This document shows positions 1 through 7,719 of a stretch of DNA of 64,000 bases, piece by piece. Origin of the DNA: Mesorhizobium sp. B1-1-8 (lineage in GTDB: Bacteria; Pseudomonadota; Alphaproteobacteria; Rhizobiales; Rhizobiaceae). Both the position numbers and the translations under genes were made by a program. Each line of letters starts with the position of its first letter. Position 1 is the stretch's first letter. The notes beneath the pieces are model-generated. The model had not been told where the DNA came from and ran no database searches. It saw only the letters and a list, made by a program, of their open reading frames with translations. Location of the stretch: positions 248,001 to 312,000 of the forward strand of contig NZ_CP083956.1 of assembly GCF_006442795.2 (NCBI RefSeq), written 5' to 3'.

Positions 1-237
1 GCGTGGCGGTAAGCGCGATATCAATCCGTCGAGGCCTGCGGCCCATTTCCACCAACGCTGGGTTCTTGCGAGCAGCGTCGCCATCGGCTCGCTTCGCCGG
101 TCGATGCGATCGTCAGTCCTTACCCGGTTGCACACGACCTCCACGTCAAAGCCACGCGTCAGCAGCCCAGCCATCTGGTCCACGACGAAGGTTTCTGACA
201 GGAGGGGAAATTCGCCGACAACAAAGCCAACGCGCAT
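1..237 (-). CDS. Glycosyltransferase family 4, N-terminal part only (cut by window edge)
   Basis: Reading the minus strand from an ATG at 237 gives 79 codons open to the window edge. The protein begins MRVGFVVGEFPLLSETFVVD and continues with a GxxVEVVC-like strand, the usual N-terminal Rossmann fold of GT4 glycosyltransferases (GT-B fold) that act on the cytoplasmic side of the membrane. The SETFV motif is typical of 'glycosyltransferase involved in cell wall biosynthesis' proteins. The catalytic C-terminal half lies outside the window, so donor and acceptor cannot be guessed. It is the last visible gene of the minus-strand polysaccharide genes; a TTGC-N3-GCAA site lies about 100-130 bp upstream. 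Confidence 0.75.
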   Translation of the reverse strand, partial: MRVGFVVGEFPLLSETFVVDQMAGLLTRGFDVEVVCNRVRTDDRIDRRSEPMATLLARTQRWWKWAAGLDGLISRLPPR

Positions 238-332
238 AGCCCGCCCGTAAACGTTGCGGACTGGCCTGACCATCGACGGTCCGGCAAGCCCAAGCCCCAA
301 GTTTAGACGGGTCGAATATACACGGTCGGCTG

Positions 333-366
333 CTGCGTTGCCACATAAATTATTGCAGCGCAACAT
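333..366. promoter_or_regulatory. Tandem TGC-N3-GCA operator-like sites
   Basis: Two similar half-palindromes lie 20 bp apart between two minus-strand glycosyltransferase genes: CTGC-GTT-GCCACATA at 333-347 and TTGC-AGC-GCAACAT at 353-366. The second matches sites found upstream of the lasso precursor, the exoY-like gene, the exoQ-like gene and a small coiled-coil gene. The spacing resembles sites of the PhaR/AniA family, which bind TGC-N3/4-GCA type repeats. The assignment to PhaR is inference. Confidence 0.4.
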
Positions 367-422
367 CCGTTGAATTGCCACCAGGCACGACTGCCATCCC
401 ATTGCCCGCTGCGGGCTGGGGC

Positions 423-1505
423 TTACGAGGCCTTGCGCATGTTGTGTTGTTCGGTGGCGTAGCCCAAAACATCCATGAACGTTGCGAATTGGCTGTCGGG
501 GTTCATTTGAGGCCGCTCTGAAAACGCCCGTGCCGCGGCCGATAATCGATCGTATTCGGCCTTGTCGTTCCACAATCGCCGAACCGCCGCAACCCAGTCG
601 GCCAGCGGAGCATCGTAGTCGAGCACCACACCGCCGCTGCCAATCGCCTCCGGCAGGCCGCCGCGACGGGACCCCACGACTGGAATGCCGCTGCAATGTG
701 CCTCAGATGCCACCCTGCCCCAGGCCTCTTCCCATTTGCTCGGCGCAAGCAGAATCTTCGTGCGGCCGTAAACCGTCTTCATGTCGCTGGTCCGGCTCTC
801 CAGGGTGGCGTTGCCGAGCGGGGCGAGCGTTCGTTCGATCTCGGCCCGGTGGTCGTCGTCGAGCATCCAGCTCTCGACGAACAGGAACGGAATCTCCGGG
901 CATTCGGCGGCAATACGAACCGCCAGCTCGAACCCCTTTTCATTGTAAGGGTTGATCATCGTCACGAACTGGCCGGTGGTTGGCGTGCTGTAAAGCGCAG
1001 GATTGATGGTGGGCGGAATCACCGTCGAATCGATGCCGAACTTTTCCTTGTAGGCGTGGGCTGTGAACTCCGAATTGGCGATGTAGAGCGCAGAGTGCAG
1101 GTCGCGCAGATCGCCGGCCAGTTCATGGAATTCGACATTCCTGAGATAGGCGACCAGCGGCACGCCCAGCGCCTGCAGTTCCTTGCCGATCGGCACCGAG
1201 TTGTGGCACTGGACCACCGCGACGTCGGGCTTCAGCTTTTTGACCGCGAAGCCCGCGGCTTTCCAGGGAAACCACGCCCGCACCACCGGATAGCCCGGGA
1301 ACGTGTCGATCACGGCAGGCTGGCGGAGCAGCTTCATCTTGGCGCGCGCCTTGAAGCCGAAGATGCCGTCGCCAAACAACGCCGCCAGAACCGAGGCTTC
1401 ATGACCGTGTTCGCGCAACTGCTCGACCAGATGGTGCGTGCTCGACTGAACGCCGCCGCTGAATTGCGGCGTGTAGCCGGTCCCACCTGCAAACAGAACT
1501 TTCAT
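423..1505 (-). CDS. Glycosyltransferase family 4
   Basis: A 360-residue GT-B fold glycosyltransferase. The N-terminus has the GGTGYTPQFSGGVQSSTHHL glycine-rich acceptor-side loop, and the C-terminal half has the retaining GT4 donor site: a 'PSKWEEAWGRVASEAHCSGIPVVGS' type segment with the E-x7-E arrangement, followed by GGLPEAIG. It probably transfers an activated sugar onto a lipid-linked polysaccharide repeat unit at the inner membrane. It lies 43 bp downstream of the UDP-glucose dehydrogenase gene on the same strand, so the two may be co-transcribed. The sugar specificity is unknown. The start ATG at 1505 directly gives the MKVLFAGGTG strand. Confidence 0.85.
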   Translation of the reverse strand: MKVLFAGGTGYTPQFSGGVQSSTHHLVEQLREHGHEASVLAALFGDGIFGFKARAKMKLLRQPAVIDTFPGYPVVRAWFPWKAAGFAVKKLKPDVAVVQCHNSVPIGKELQALGVPLVAYLRNVEFHELAGDLRDLHSALYIANSEFTAHAYKEKFGIDSTVIPPTINPALYSTPTTGQFVTMINPYNEKGFELAVRIAAECPEIPFLFVESWMLDDDHRAEIERTLAPLGNATLESRTSDMKTVYGRTKILLAPSKWEEAWGRVASEAHCSGIPVVGSRRGGLPEAIGSGGVVLDYDAPLADWVAAVRRLWNDKAEYDRLSAAARAFSERPQMNPDSQFATFMDVLGYATEQHNMRKAS

Positions 1506-1548
1506 GAACCTGGCTCCTTATTGTGCCTCGCCACCTGCCGCCATGTCC

Positions 1549-2880
1549 TCATGCCGCCATCCTGCCGATCGAATGGTATTCGATGCCGTAGCGGGCGATC
1601 ACCTTCGGATCGTAGAGATTGCGGCCATCGAAGATGACCGGCGTGGTCAGCGCGTCCTTGAGCGCGTCGAAGGAGGGAGCCCTGAAACTCTTCCATTCGG
1701 TGCAGATCAGCAGCGAGTCGGCGCCGCGCAGGGCGGCCTCCTTGGTGCCGCACAGCAACAGATCGTCGCGCAGACCGTAGATGGCCTGGCATTCCTGCAT
1801 CGCCTCCGGATCATAGGCCTGCACCTTGGCGCCGGCCGCCCACAGCGCCTCCATCAGGTTGCGCGACGGCGCCTCGCGCATGTCGTCGGTGTTGGGCTTG
1901 AAGGCAAGGCCCCACAGCGCGAATGTCTTGCCCTTGAGATTGCCCTGGAAGTAGCGGTCGACCTTCTCGAACAGGACCGACTTCTGCGCGTTGTTGCGCT
2001 CCTCGACGGCGCGCAGCAGCTTGGCGTCGAATTGAACGCCCTCGGCAGTCTTGATCAGGGCGCGCACGTCCTTGGGGAAGCAGGAACCGCCATAGCCGAG
2101 GCCCGGATAGATGAAGTGGTAGCCGATGCGCGGATCGCTGCCGATGCCCTTGCGCACCTCCTCGATGTCGGCGCCAAGCTGTTCGGCGAGATTGGCCATC
2201 TCGTTCATGAAGCTGATCTTGGTCGCCAGCATGCAGTTGGCGGCGTATTTGGTGAACTCGGCGCTGCGCACATCCATCACGATCATCTTCTCGTGATTGC
2301 GGTTGAACGGCGCGTAGAGCTCGCGCATCACCGCTTCTGTGTCCTCGCTCGCGGTGCCGACGATGATGCGGTCCGGCTTCATGCAATCGGCGACGGCCGA
2401 GCCTTCCTTGAGGAATTCCGGGTTCGACGCGACATCGAAGGCCAAATCCTCGCGGCCACGTTTCTTCAGCGTCTCGGCAATCCTGGACTTTACCTTTTCA
2501 CAGGTTCCAACCGGGACGGTCGATTTGCCGACGACGATCTTGGGTGTTTCCATCTCGCGGCCGATGGTCTCGGCGACGGCAAGCACATATTTGAGATCCG
2601 CCGAGCCGTCCTCGCCGGGCGGCGTGCCGACCGCGATCATCTGGATCTGGCCGTGCCTGACGGCGGCGGCCGCGTCGGTGGTGAACTTGATCCGGCCGGC
2701 GGCGTGGTTTTCCCTGACCAGGCTTTCCAGCCCGGGTTCGAAGATCGGGATAAGGCCCTGGTTGAGCCGCTCCACCTTCAACTCGTCGATGTCGACGCAG
2801 ACCACTTCGTGCCCAACCTCTGCCAGCACAGCGGCCTGGACAAGACCGACATAGCCAATTCCAAACACCGTCAAGTTCAT
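1549..2880 (-). CDS. ugd: UDP-glucose 6-dehydrogenase
   Basis: A 443-residue enzyme oxidising UDP-glucose to UDP-glucuronate with two NAD+. The start at 2880 gives [20 protein letters not shown], the N-terminal NAD-binding GxGYVG motif. Other visible signatures are [41 protein letters not shown] and the catalytic cysteine in [10 protein letters not shown]; the C-terminal domain has [13 protein letters not shown]. Length fits the family (about 430-450). UDP-glucuronate feeds acidic capsule, LPS and EPS sugars, consistent with the surrounding glycosyltransferases (rhizobial rkpK is the same enzyme). A longer frame to 2988 exists but has no family similarity upstream of this Met. Confidence 0.95.
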   Translation of the reverse strand: MNLTVFGIGYVGLVQAAVLAEVGHEVVCVDIDELKVERLNQGLIPIFEPGLESLVRENHAAGRIKFTTDAAAAVRHGQIQMIAVGTPPGEDGSADLKYVLAVAETIGREMETPKIVVGKSTVPVGTCEKVKSRIAETLKKRGREDLAFDVASNPEFLKEGSAVADCMKPDRIIVGTASEDTEAVMRELYAPFNRNHEKMIVMDVRSAEFTKYAANCMLATKISFMNEMANLAEQLGADIEEVRKGIGSDPRIGYHFIYPGLGYGGSCFPKDVRALIKTAEGVQFDAKLLRAVEERNNAQKSVLFEKVDRYFQGNLKGKTFALWGLAFKPNTDDMREAPSRNLMEALWAAGAKVQAYDPEAMQECQAIYGLRDDLLLCGTKEAALRGADSLLICTEWKSFRAPSFDALKDALTTPVIFDGRNLYDPKVIARYGIEYHSIGRMAA

Positions 2881-2965
2881 TCGGTTTTGTTCCTGTTCAT
2901 GGCCGGGTCGCCTGCGGCCCGGCTGGTTCAGATGTCCCCCGGGCCGATCGGCCTGGATGTTCGGG

Positions 2966-3002
2966 CATGATCTTATCCGAGATCCCACTTTTCGGGATCA
3001 TG
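2966..3002. repeat. Rhizobial intergenic palindrome with CATGATC/GATCATG ends
   Basis: A short inverted repeat, CATGATC ... cccacttttcggGATCATG, of the 'acttttcgggatcatg' type that is scattered through rhizobial intergenic DNA. It lies upstream of ugd. No coding content is seen. Confidence 0.5.
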
Positions 3003-3074
3003 CGTTTGGTTGCTCTCACTTATGCTGGGCAATCGCATATGGCTTAGGGAGTTTGAATAATCGGCATGCCTTGG

Positions 3075-3176
3075 CGTCATCCTCGGGCTTGTCCCGAGGA
3101 TCTACCGGCCTCCCTGAACTGGTTGCGCTATATCCGCGTGCGACGGCGGATCCTCGGGACAAGCGCGAGGATGACG
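3075..3176. repeat. Long inverted-repeat intergenic element
   Basis: The ends are CGTCATCCTCGG and, inverted, cGAGGATGACG. Each arm contains a further hairpin (CCTCGGGCTTGTCCCGAGG on the left and GATCCTCGGGACAAGCGCGAGGAT on the right). It is a roughly 100-bp palindromic repeat of the kind dispersed in Mesorhizobium genomes; a related element with CGTCATCCTGGG ends occurs at 38170-38343. Together with the element at 2966 it fills most of the 530-bp gap between ugd and the next gene; the rest (3177-3410) shows nothing I can assign. Confidence 0.65.
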
Positions 3177-3410
3177 GCGTTGCGTTGGCGGCGAATGGGG
3201 CGCGCGACGCGCTGCAAACCGCCGCGGCGGAGGCGTTGTCCGGATCTGCATTCATAAACAAACTTACCTTTGTGCTGTCCGCCCAACCCAAAGTCAGTCT
3301 TGGCCCGCTTCGAACGAGCCCTTCTGATCCTTCGCCCCGTGAACTCCTCTAAAGTCTTGTACCGATGATTTATGTCTCGTATCGATGACCGGCGCCAGCC
3401 GGCGCGCCGG

Positions 3411-3803
3411 TCAGCCTCTTGTCGCCGACCGGGCAGGGCCGGTCCGCGAACCGGACCGCTCGGCACCGTCGTCGACGATCGCATCCAACGAATGACGCAA
3501 TTCCTTCATCAGGCCGTTCTGGTGCGCGAGCTCGGCAATGCGCCGCTCGCAATTCAGGATCGCGTTGGTCATCGCGCCAACTTCCGACAGCTTGCCGGTC
3601 GATGCCGAGCCGTTTTCCACCGCCTCGACCAGGAAAGCAGCATTGGCCGCCGTCGACCGGTAGCGATTCTCCAATCCGGTTTTCTCCGCCTCGATCTCGG
3701 CGGCGATCTGGTCGAACAGCTTCGCCAGACGGTCGAAGCGCTGGAGATCGGTCTGCCGGTCGCGGCCCGGATCCCTGGACCTGAAGCCGAAAATCGACGC
3801 CAT
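3411..3803 (-). CDS. Small hypothetical coiled-coil protein
   Basis: A 130-residue soluble protein beginning MASIFGFRSRDPGR. Residues about 18-110 are rich in Ala, Glu and Leu with heptad-like spacing (RFDRLAKLFDQIAAEIEAEK; CERRIAELAHQNGLMKEL), suggesting a helical or coiled-coil rod. No catalytic motif or signal peptide is visible. I do not recognise the family. It lies between ugd and a GT2 gene on the same strand, and a TTGC-N3-GCAA type operator overlaps its promoter region, so it is probably expressed with the polysaccharide genes. AAAGG precedes the ATG. Confidence 0.55.
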   Translation of the reverse strand: MASIFGFRSRDPGRDRQTDLQRFDRLAKLFDQIAAEIEAEKTGLENRYRSTAANAAFLVEAVENGSASTGKLSEVGAMTNAILNCERRIAELAHQNGLMKELRHSLDAIVDDGAERSGSRTGPARSATRG

Positions 3804-3823
3804 TCATCGGCCTTTCGAATTTG

Positions 3824-3838
3824 CTGCACCGCAACATA
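3824..3838. promoter_or_regulatory. TGC-N3-GCA operator-like site
   Basis: CTGC-ACC-GCAACATA lies 20 bp upstream of the minus-strand start at 3803. It shares the GCAACATA arm with the site at 18055 and the TGC-N3-GCA core with all the sites in this island. It could overlap the promoter of the coiled-coil gene. Confidence 0.4.
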
Positions 3839-3922
3839 GATTGCCATCGTCGAAGCGACTAGGCAACCTCGTAGTTTCGGAACGCGGATTTTTTGGGACG
3901 ACTCCCGGAAACCGACGCGGGA

Positions 3923-4939
3923 TCACTCTTTTGCCGCGTTGGTTGCTGCCATGAGGAAGCGCATCGGCGGCACCTGCTGCTCTGCGGCAATGCCGGTGCG
4001 GCGGAACAGCGCGTCCAGCTTGTCGGCGGCCACGCCGCTGACGATCGGGATCAGATTGGACTGACTGGCGAAGGCGTAAGCCGCGGCCGACGCGATGCCG
4101 CGCTCGGCTTTCACGTCGAGGAAATTGCGCAACCGGTATTTGTTGCGCACGTGGCGTTCGTGACGCCGCAACGCGGCTTTCGCGCGCTCCGGCAGGTTGT
4201 TGATCGCCAGCAGCGCCAGGTCGGCGTCGGCAAGGCGCTTCAGATCCTGCGTCTTGTGGCGGCCGCTCAGCGAATCGGCGCGGACGATGGCGCCATAGCC
4301 GCAGGACTTGATGATCTTGAAGCGTGCCCCGCAGGCGACGGCGCGCGCATAAAGCTCGTAGTCCTCGCCGAGCCGCAGGTTCTCGTCGTAGCTCAGCCCG
4401 TGGCGGTCGAGGAACGCCCGGCTGATCACCGGCTTGAGAAAACCCAGTTCGCCGCGCCGAACGCGGCGGCGCGAAATGTTGCCGTCGACGAAGCGCTCGA
4501 AATCGAGAAATTCCGGATCGGCCGCGAAGGGCGGCGCGGCAAGCTTGGCCAGGTCGGTCGACGCATCGTCCCTGATCAGCATGATGTTGTCCGCCGCGAA
4601 ATCCCAGTCGAGGCTGGCAAACAGCCGGCGAAAGCGGCCCTCGAGAAAGAAATCGTCGGCGTCGAGGATGCTGAGGAACGGCGATTTGGAGGCCTTGATC
4701 GCAGCGTTGCGGGCAAAGGATGGGCCGCGGTTGACGTCGAGGCGGATGACCGAAAGCCTGCCGCTGCCGTCATCGGCGGCGCGCGCCACGTCTTGCGTAT
4801 CGTCGGTGGAGGCGTCGTCGACCACCACGACTTCCGCCACTTCGGCCTCGCGCAAAGCCGAAGCGATGGCGGCGGGTATCGTGCGCGCCGCATTGCGGGC
4901 GGCGATGATGACGCAGACCCTCGGGGTCGTCACGGGCAT
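3923..4939 (-). CDS. Glycosyltransferase family 2
   Basis: A 338-residue GT-A fold protein. The start at 4939 gives MPVTTPRVCVIIAARNAART; then come VVVVDDASTDDT (nucleotide-binding Asp) and the DXD-type metal site in LSILDADDF, followed by a C-terminal helical region. These are the hallmarks of inverting GT2 enzymes using nucleotide sugars in the cytoplasm. AAAGGTGAG precedes the chosen ATG at good spacing, which favours it over the ATG at 4960. Probably it adds a sugar to a polysaccharide repeat unit. Acceptor and donor unknown. Confidence 0.85.
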   Translation of the reverse strand: MPVTTPRVCVIIAARNAARTIPAAIASALREAEVAEVVVVDDASTDDTQDVARAADDGSGRLSVIRLDVNRGPSFARNAAIKASKSPFLSILDADDFFLEGRFRRLFASLDWDFAADNIMLIRDDASTDLAKLAAPPFAADPEFLDFERFVDGNISRRRVRRGELGFLKPVISRAFLDRHGLSYDENLRLGEDYELYARAVACGARFKIIKSCGYGAIVRADSLSGRHKTQDLKRLADADLALLAINNLPERAKAALRRHERHVRNKYRLRNFLDVKAERGIASAAAYAFASQSNLIPIVSGVAADKLDALFRRTGIAAEQQVPPMRFLMAATNAAKE

Positions 4940-5009
4940 GGGCTCACCTTTCGACTGCATGGCTGGTCAGTTCCCCACCCCGGAACCTTGACTGCAAACA
5001 GGGTTCTCA

Positions 5010-6176
5010 TCAGTCGCCCCGCATCGGTTGGATGGCGGCCGGCCGGTCGAAGATACGCCGGCTGAGATCGGCCGACGCCGCCCAGCCGGCCTCGGCCAGG
5101 TAGCGAACGGGCTCGCGGCCGCAGAGTTCCCACAGCACGATGCGCCGCTGCGGCCAGCGCAGCGACGACAGCCAGGGCGCGATCACCATGTGGAAGAGAT
5201 CGGCATTGTCGATCCGCGCCAGGATCCGGGTAGCGCGATCCGAAAGCAACGTCCCGGTGCCGCCGAGCAGCACGTCGGCCGCGCGCAGGCCGAGGAGCAG
5301 CGTGTCCGCCAGACCCTGCTCTGCGGCGTGGTCGAGCACCTTGCGTTGCTCGGCCTCGCTCAGGCGGCTGGCGCTGGCCCTGACATCGCAGACATAGCCG
5401 GCGCAAGGTTCGCGGTTGAAGAAGGCCTTGGCGACGCTGATGCAGGACAAAAGCAGCATGTCCGACGCCGAAATCAGGGGAATGGCTATGCCGGCAAGCT
5501 CGACCTGGCGTTTGCGGCGCAGGAAGCCGTCGATGTCGCGCGGGCTCGGCGAACCCGGCTGCTGCAGCCGATGGTGGAGATCGACCGTGGAAACCCTCGC
5601 GCCATCGTCGCGGACCATGTGCTGCTCGCCGAGGAAGCGCACCCACCAGACTGAGCGGGACTTACCCGCAACCTCGTAGCCGACGGAGCGGAGGGCTTCG
5701 CGGGCCAAGGCGAAACCGGTCGGCGAAACCAGTATGTCGACATCGCCGGACGGTTTCATGAAATGGTCGCCATAGAGCATATGCTGCTGCAGCGGTCCCT
5801 TGAGAAAGACGAAGTCGACTTTCCTGGCGCTCAGCACCTGATGGATGGCCATCGAATCACCGAGGCAGGCAGCATTCATCGACATGGTGCGGCGGCGATA
5901 GCCATCCAGCCACGCCGGAAATTCCGGCGGCATCGCGCCGGCCGGCGCATGCCTGAGAGCCTTGAGCACGAAGACCGCGACCTTGTTCAGCCTCGCAATG
6001 TCGGCGACATGGGCCGCCGAGATCGCGGGCGCCGGCATGTCGCCTTGCATGTCGCCTTGACTGGCGGCGGCGCCGCCGGGGTTGAAAAACAGCCTCAGAC
6101 AGGCCTGGACGTAAGCGACCTCGTCGGCGCAGCCGGCGGCACGCAACCTTTCATAGGACCCGTCCAGCACGGCCAT
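5010..6176 (-). CDS. NTP_transf_5 (PF14907-like) nucleotidyltransferase-family protein beside the lasso cluster
   Basis: A 388-residue protein of the uncharacterised nucleotidyltransferase family. Residues near 110-140 carry FLKGPLQQHMLYGDHF followed by SGDVDILV, the family's K-G-x and GDxDI(L)V metal-binding signature; a later HxR/WELCGREP region is also present. It is divergent from the lasso precursor, with 498 bp between the start codons. Proteins of this family are recurrent neighbours of lasso clusters that also carry an HPr-like kinase, and in the Bacillus pseudomycoidin system such a protein has been reported to sugar-modify the phosphorylated peptide. A tailoring role here is inference; it might instead belong to polysaccharide synthesis. 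ATG 6176 is chosen over TTG 6197. Confidence 0.7.
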   Translation of the reverse strand: MAVLDGSYERLRAAGCADEVAYVQACLRLFFNPGGAAASQGDMQGDMPAPAISAAHVADIARLNKVAVFVLKALRHAPAGAMPPEFPAWLDGYRRRTMSMNAACLGDSMAIHQVLSARKVDFVFLKGPLQQHMLYGDHFMKPSGDVDILVSPTGFALAREALRSVGYEVAGKSRSVWWVRFLGEQHMVRDDGARVSTVDLHHRLQQPGSPSPRDIDGFLRRKRQVELAGIAIPLISASDMLLLSCISVAKAFFNREPCAGYVCDVRASASRLSEAEQRKVLDHAAEQGLADTLLLGLRAADVLLGGTGTLLSDRATRILARIDNADLFHMVIAPWLSSLRWPQRRIVLWELCGREPVRYLAEAGWAASADLSRRIFDRPAAIQPMRGD

Positions 6177-6674
6177 GCCCGATATCGTTCTCCGCAAAAA
6201 CCGCTCGCGGCTTTATACTGCAGGTGCGAAGGAAATCATCGCCAAAATTGGGCCGGTCGTCCAGTTTTCCATTGCCCCGCCCCGTTTCCGCAACCGGAGC
6301 GTTTAAATATGCCCCGCGACCGATCACATTTGGAGACAGCTTCGGCGGCTTGAGAGCGGGACTTGCGATCGGCACCTCCTGCAGCAATTTCTCGCATCCG
6401 CGAAACAGACGGGTACTTCTCAAAATTTATCGCAATTAAATCATGTGCTTATTTGACAGGCAAAGACATCGCATTGAATTCCGAGGCGATGTCCACCCGG
6501 GATAGCGCAGTCAACGGCCTATTCACCGACCAAGTCAGGCGCAACCAAGAATTGATTAATGCCTGGTAAATCAGGCTTGACTCATGAATGTTGCCGTGCA
6601 GCAATTGCATTGCAGCATAGCGGTATGCTGGCGGCATTCTTGGGGCCGCTTCCAGTCCTTAGTTGGAGAGTACA
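6177..6674. promoter_or_regulatory. Divergent intergenic region upstream of the lasso precursor
   Basis: This 498-bp gap separates two divergent starts and is distinctly more AT-rich than its surroundings between about 6400 and 6620. A TTGACA hexamer lies at 6453-6458 without a convincing -10, and a TTGACT at 6577-6582. An operator-like TTGC-N3-GCAG site lies at 6605-6619. The precursor's ribosome-binding site GGAG is at 6665-6668. No persuasive gene is seen in the gap. Confidence 0.5.
6605..6619. promoter_or_regulatory. TGC-N3-GCA operator-like site before the lasso precursor
   Basis: TTGC-ATT-GCAGCATA lies 56 bp upstream of the lasso precursor start. It is nearly the same as the site before the exoY-like gene (TTGC-GCT-GCAGCAT, 51 bp from that start) and similar to those before the exoQ-like gene and the glycosyltransferase at 237. 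Such sharing suggests that the lasso cluster and EPS synthesis answer to the same regulator. Confidence 0.45.
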
Positions 6675-6827
6675 ATGGAACAGAACGCAGAAAAGTATGA
6701 GTATGAGACTCCCAGCCTGACGGTTCACGGTTCGATTGAAACGATCACGCAGGGCGGCGCCGGTACGACGGCGCTTGACGCGAGTTTTCCCGCGCATACG
6801 CCGGTTGGCGAGCTTACGTTCTCTTGA
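6675..6827 (+). CDS. Lasso peptide precursor (A protein), 50 aa
   Basis: The ATG at 6675 follows GGAG with 6-nt spacing; TGA ends at 6827. The leader (residues 1-26) contains the lasso recognition pattern Y10-x-x-P13-x-L15-x3-G19, seen as YETPSLTVHG, and ends ...ETITQ with Thr25 at the -2 position, the standard cleavage signature. The predicted core (27-50) is GGAGTTALD plus ASFPAHTPVGELTFS: Gly1 supplies the amine and Asp9 the carboxylate of a 9-residue macrolactam ring, leaving a 15-residue tail threaded through it. The C-terminal residue is Ser, matching the HPr-like kinase encoded downstream. The cluster order A-B1-B2-C-K-D supports the call strongly. The core sequence is not one I recognise from a characterised lasso peptide. 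Confidence 0.9.
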   Translation: MEQNAEKYEYETPSLTVHGSIETITQGGAGTTALDASFPAHTPVGELTFS

Positions 6828-6885
6828 GCTTGACTGCTCCCGGGGTAACGCAGTTGGGGCTCCGGACGCCGTCTATACAGGCGAG

Positions 6886-6907
6886 TCGGGGGGCCCTTGT
6901 CCCCCGG
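6886..6907 (+). promoter_or_regulatory. GC-rich hairpin between precursor and processing genes
   Basis: CGGGGG at 6887-6892 pairs with CCCCCG at 6901-6906 around an 8-nt loop. It lies 60 bp after the precursor stop and 110 bp before the B1 start, with no U-run. Such a stem could stabilise the precursor mRNA 3' end or reduce read-through, giving more precursor than enzymes. Confidence 0.45.
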
Positions 6908-6962
6908 CTTCCTGCCCGGGCCAATCGCCGACAGCTAGCCCGGTTCGGACGATCACACGGTT

Positions 6963-6988
6963 CAGGTCTGGAACCCTCAGGTCTGGAA
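6963..6988 (+). repeat. Short direct repeat CAGGTCTGGAA x2
   Basis: The 11-mer CAGGTCTGGAA occurs at 6963-6973 and again at 6978-6988, separated by ccct, in the non-coding spacer before the B1 gene. It may be a small duplication or a protein- or RNA-binding site; nothing else supports a function. Confidence 0.5.
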
Positions 6989-7017
6989 GCGAGTGGCGTT
7001 CAAAAACGAGGTTTAGG

Positions 7018-7317
7018 ATGCACTGGAACCCTTCGGACCAGGACCGCGTGGTCGCAACCAGCGATGCGGTGGCTTGCGAATTCGGCAACGGACTGGCGCT
7101 GCTCAACCTGAAATCCAACATCTATTACAGCCTGAACGGCGTTGGCGCCTATATCTGGGAACTGATCCAGGAGCCGCGGTCGGTCCTCGACGTCCGCACC
7201 GCCTTGCTTGCGCGCTACGATGTCGACGCCGCGCGCTGCAAGGCCGACGTCGAGGGCCTGTTGAAGGGGCTGACCGAGGCAGGGCTTGCGAGGGTCCACC
7301 ATGAGGAACTGGCCTAG
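7018..7317 (+). CDS. Lasso peptide B1 protein: PqqD-like RiPP recognition element
   Basis: A 99-residue stand-alone RiPP recognition element. The sequence reads as a PqqD fold: early strands with VVATSDAVACEFGNGLALLNL, the NIYYSLNGVGAYIWELI segment typical of the family, then winged-helix helices (SVLDVRTALLARYDVD and DVEGLLKGLTEAGL). In lasso systems this protein binds the leader through the YxxPxLxxxG motif and delivers the precursor to the B2 peptidase. Its 3' end overlaps the B2 start by 17 nt, so translation is probably coupled. The frame is open upstream, but ATG 7018 gives the normal family length. Confidence 0.9.
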   Translation: MHWNPSDQDRVVATSDAVACEFGNGLALLNLKSNIYYSLNGVGAYIWELIQEPRSVLDVRTALLARYDVDAARCKADVEGLLKGLTEAGLARVHHEELA

Positions 7318-7717
7318 GCTCCTCACGCTCAGCGTTCCCGAAATGTTGTTTCTGGCGCGCTGCCTTGCGGTCGTCGCAGTCGTGCGTCTCGGGTTGACGC
7401 TGTCCTCCTACAACCGCATGCGTGGCCTGGTGACACGGCTGAAAGCCAGCGATGCGGCCAGCATCGCCGATCTGCGGCGCGTCGCCTGGGGCGTCGCCGC
7501 CGCGGCACGTTTTGTGCCTGGCGCCAGCTGCCTCACCCAGGCTCTTGCCGGGCAATATCTGCTCGCCCGGCAAGGCAATGCCTCGAAAATCCGCATCGGC
7601 ATCGAGCGGCATACAGGCCCGGAACTCAAGGCGCATGCCTGGCTCGTCAGCGGCAATCACATCGTTCTCGGCGGCTCGATCAACGGGTTCGCCCATCTCG
7701 TCGACCACGGACAATAG
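7301..7717 (+). CDS. Lasso peptide B2 protein: transglutaminase-like leader peptidase
   Basis: A 138-residue cysteine protease of the transglutaminase-like superfamily that removes the leader after the Thr-x signature. Cys77 in PGASCLTQALAGQYLLARQG and His112 in LKAHAWLV are the expected catalytic pair; the third, acidic residue of the triad is not obvious at the usual spacing, as in some other proteobacterial B2 proteins. The N-terminal part is hydrophobic (LAVVAVVRLGLTL). ATG 7301 overlaps the B1 gene; an in-frame start at 7286 is possible, but 7301 has AGGG upstream and a better N-terminus (MRNWPRLL). Confidence 0.9.
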   Translation: MRNWPRLLTLSVPEMLFLARCLAVVAVVRLGLTLSSYNRMRGLVTRLKASDAASIADLRRVAWGVAAAARFVPGASCLTQALAGQYLLARQGNASKIRIGIERHTGPELKAHAWLVSGNHIVLGGSINGFAHLVDHGQ

Positions 7718-7719
7718 CG

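Noticed and set aside
3..239. Plus-strand frame at the window start
   Set aside because: The minus strand codes for a clear GT4 N-terminus here; the plus frame is low-complexity.
1504..2970. Plus-strand frame of 488 codons opposite ugd
   Set aside because: Antisense shadow of a well-defined enzyme gene; no family signature.
6453..6481. TTGACA-based sigma-70 promoter for the lasso precursor
   Set aside because: The -35 is perfect, but the best -10 at proper spacing (TGAATT) is weak; not listed as a promoter.
6363..6569. Small plus-strand frame of 68 codons before the lasso precursor
   Set aside because: It does not have the leader or core pattern of a lasso precursor, no good ribosome-binding site, and lies in the promoter region.
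6736..7017. Upstream extension of the B1 frame across the precursor gene
   Set aside because: It overlaps the precursor in another frame, and the family length fits the ATG at 7018.
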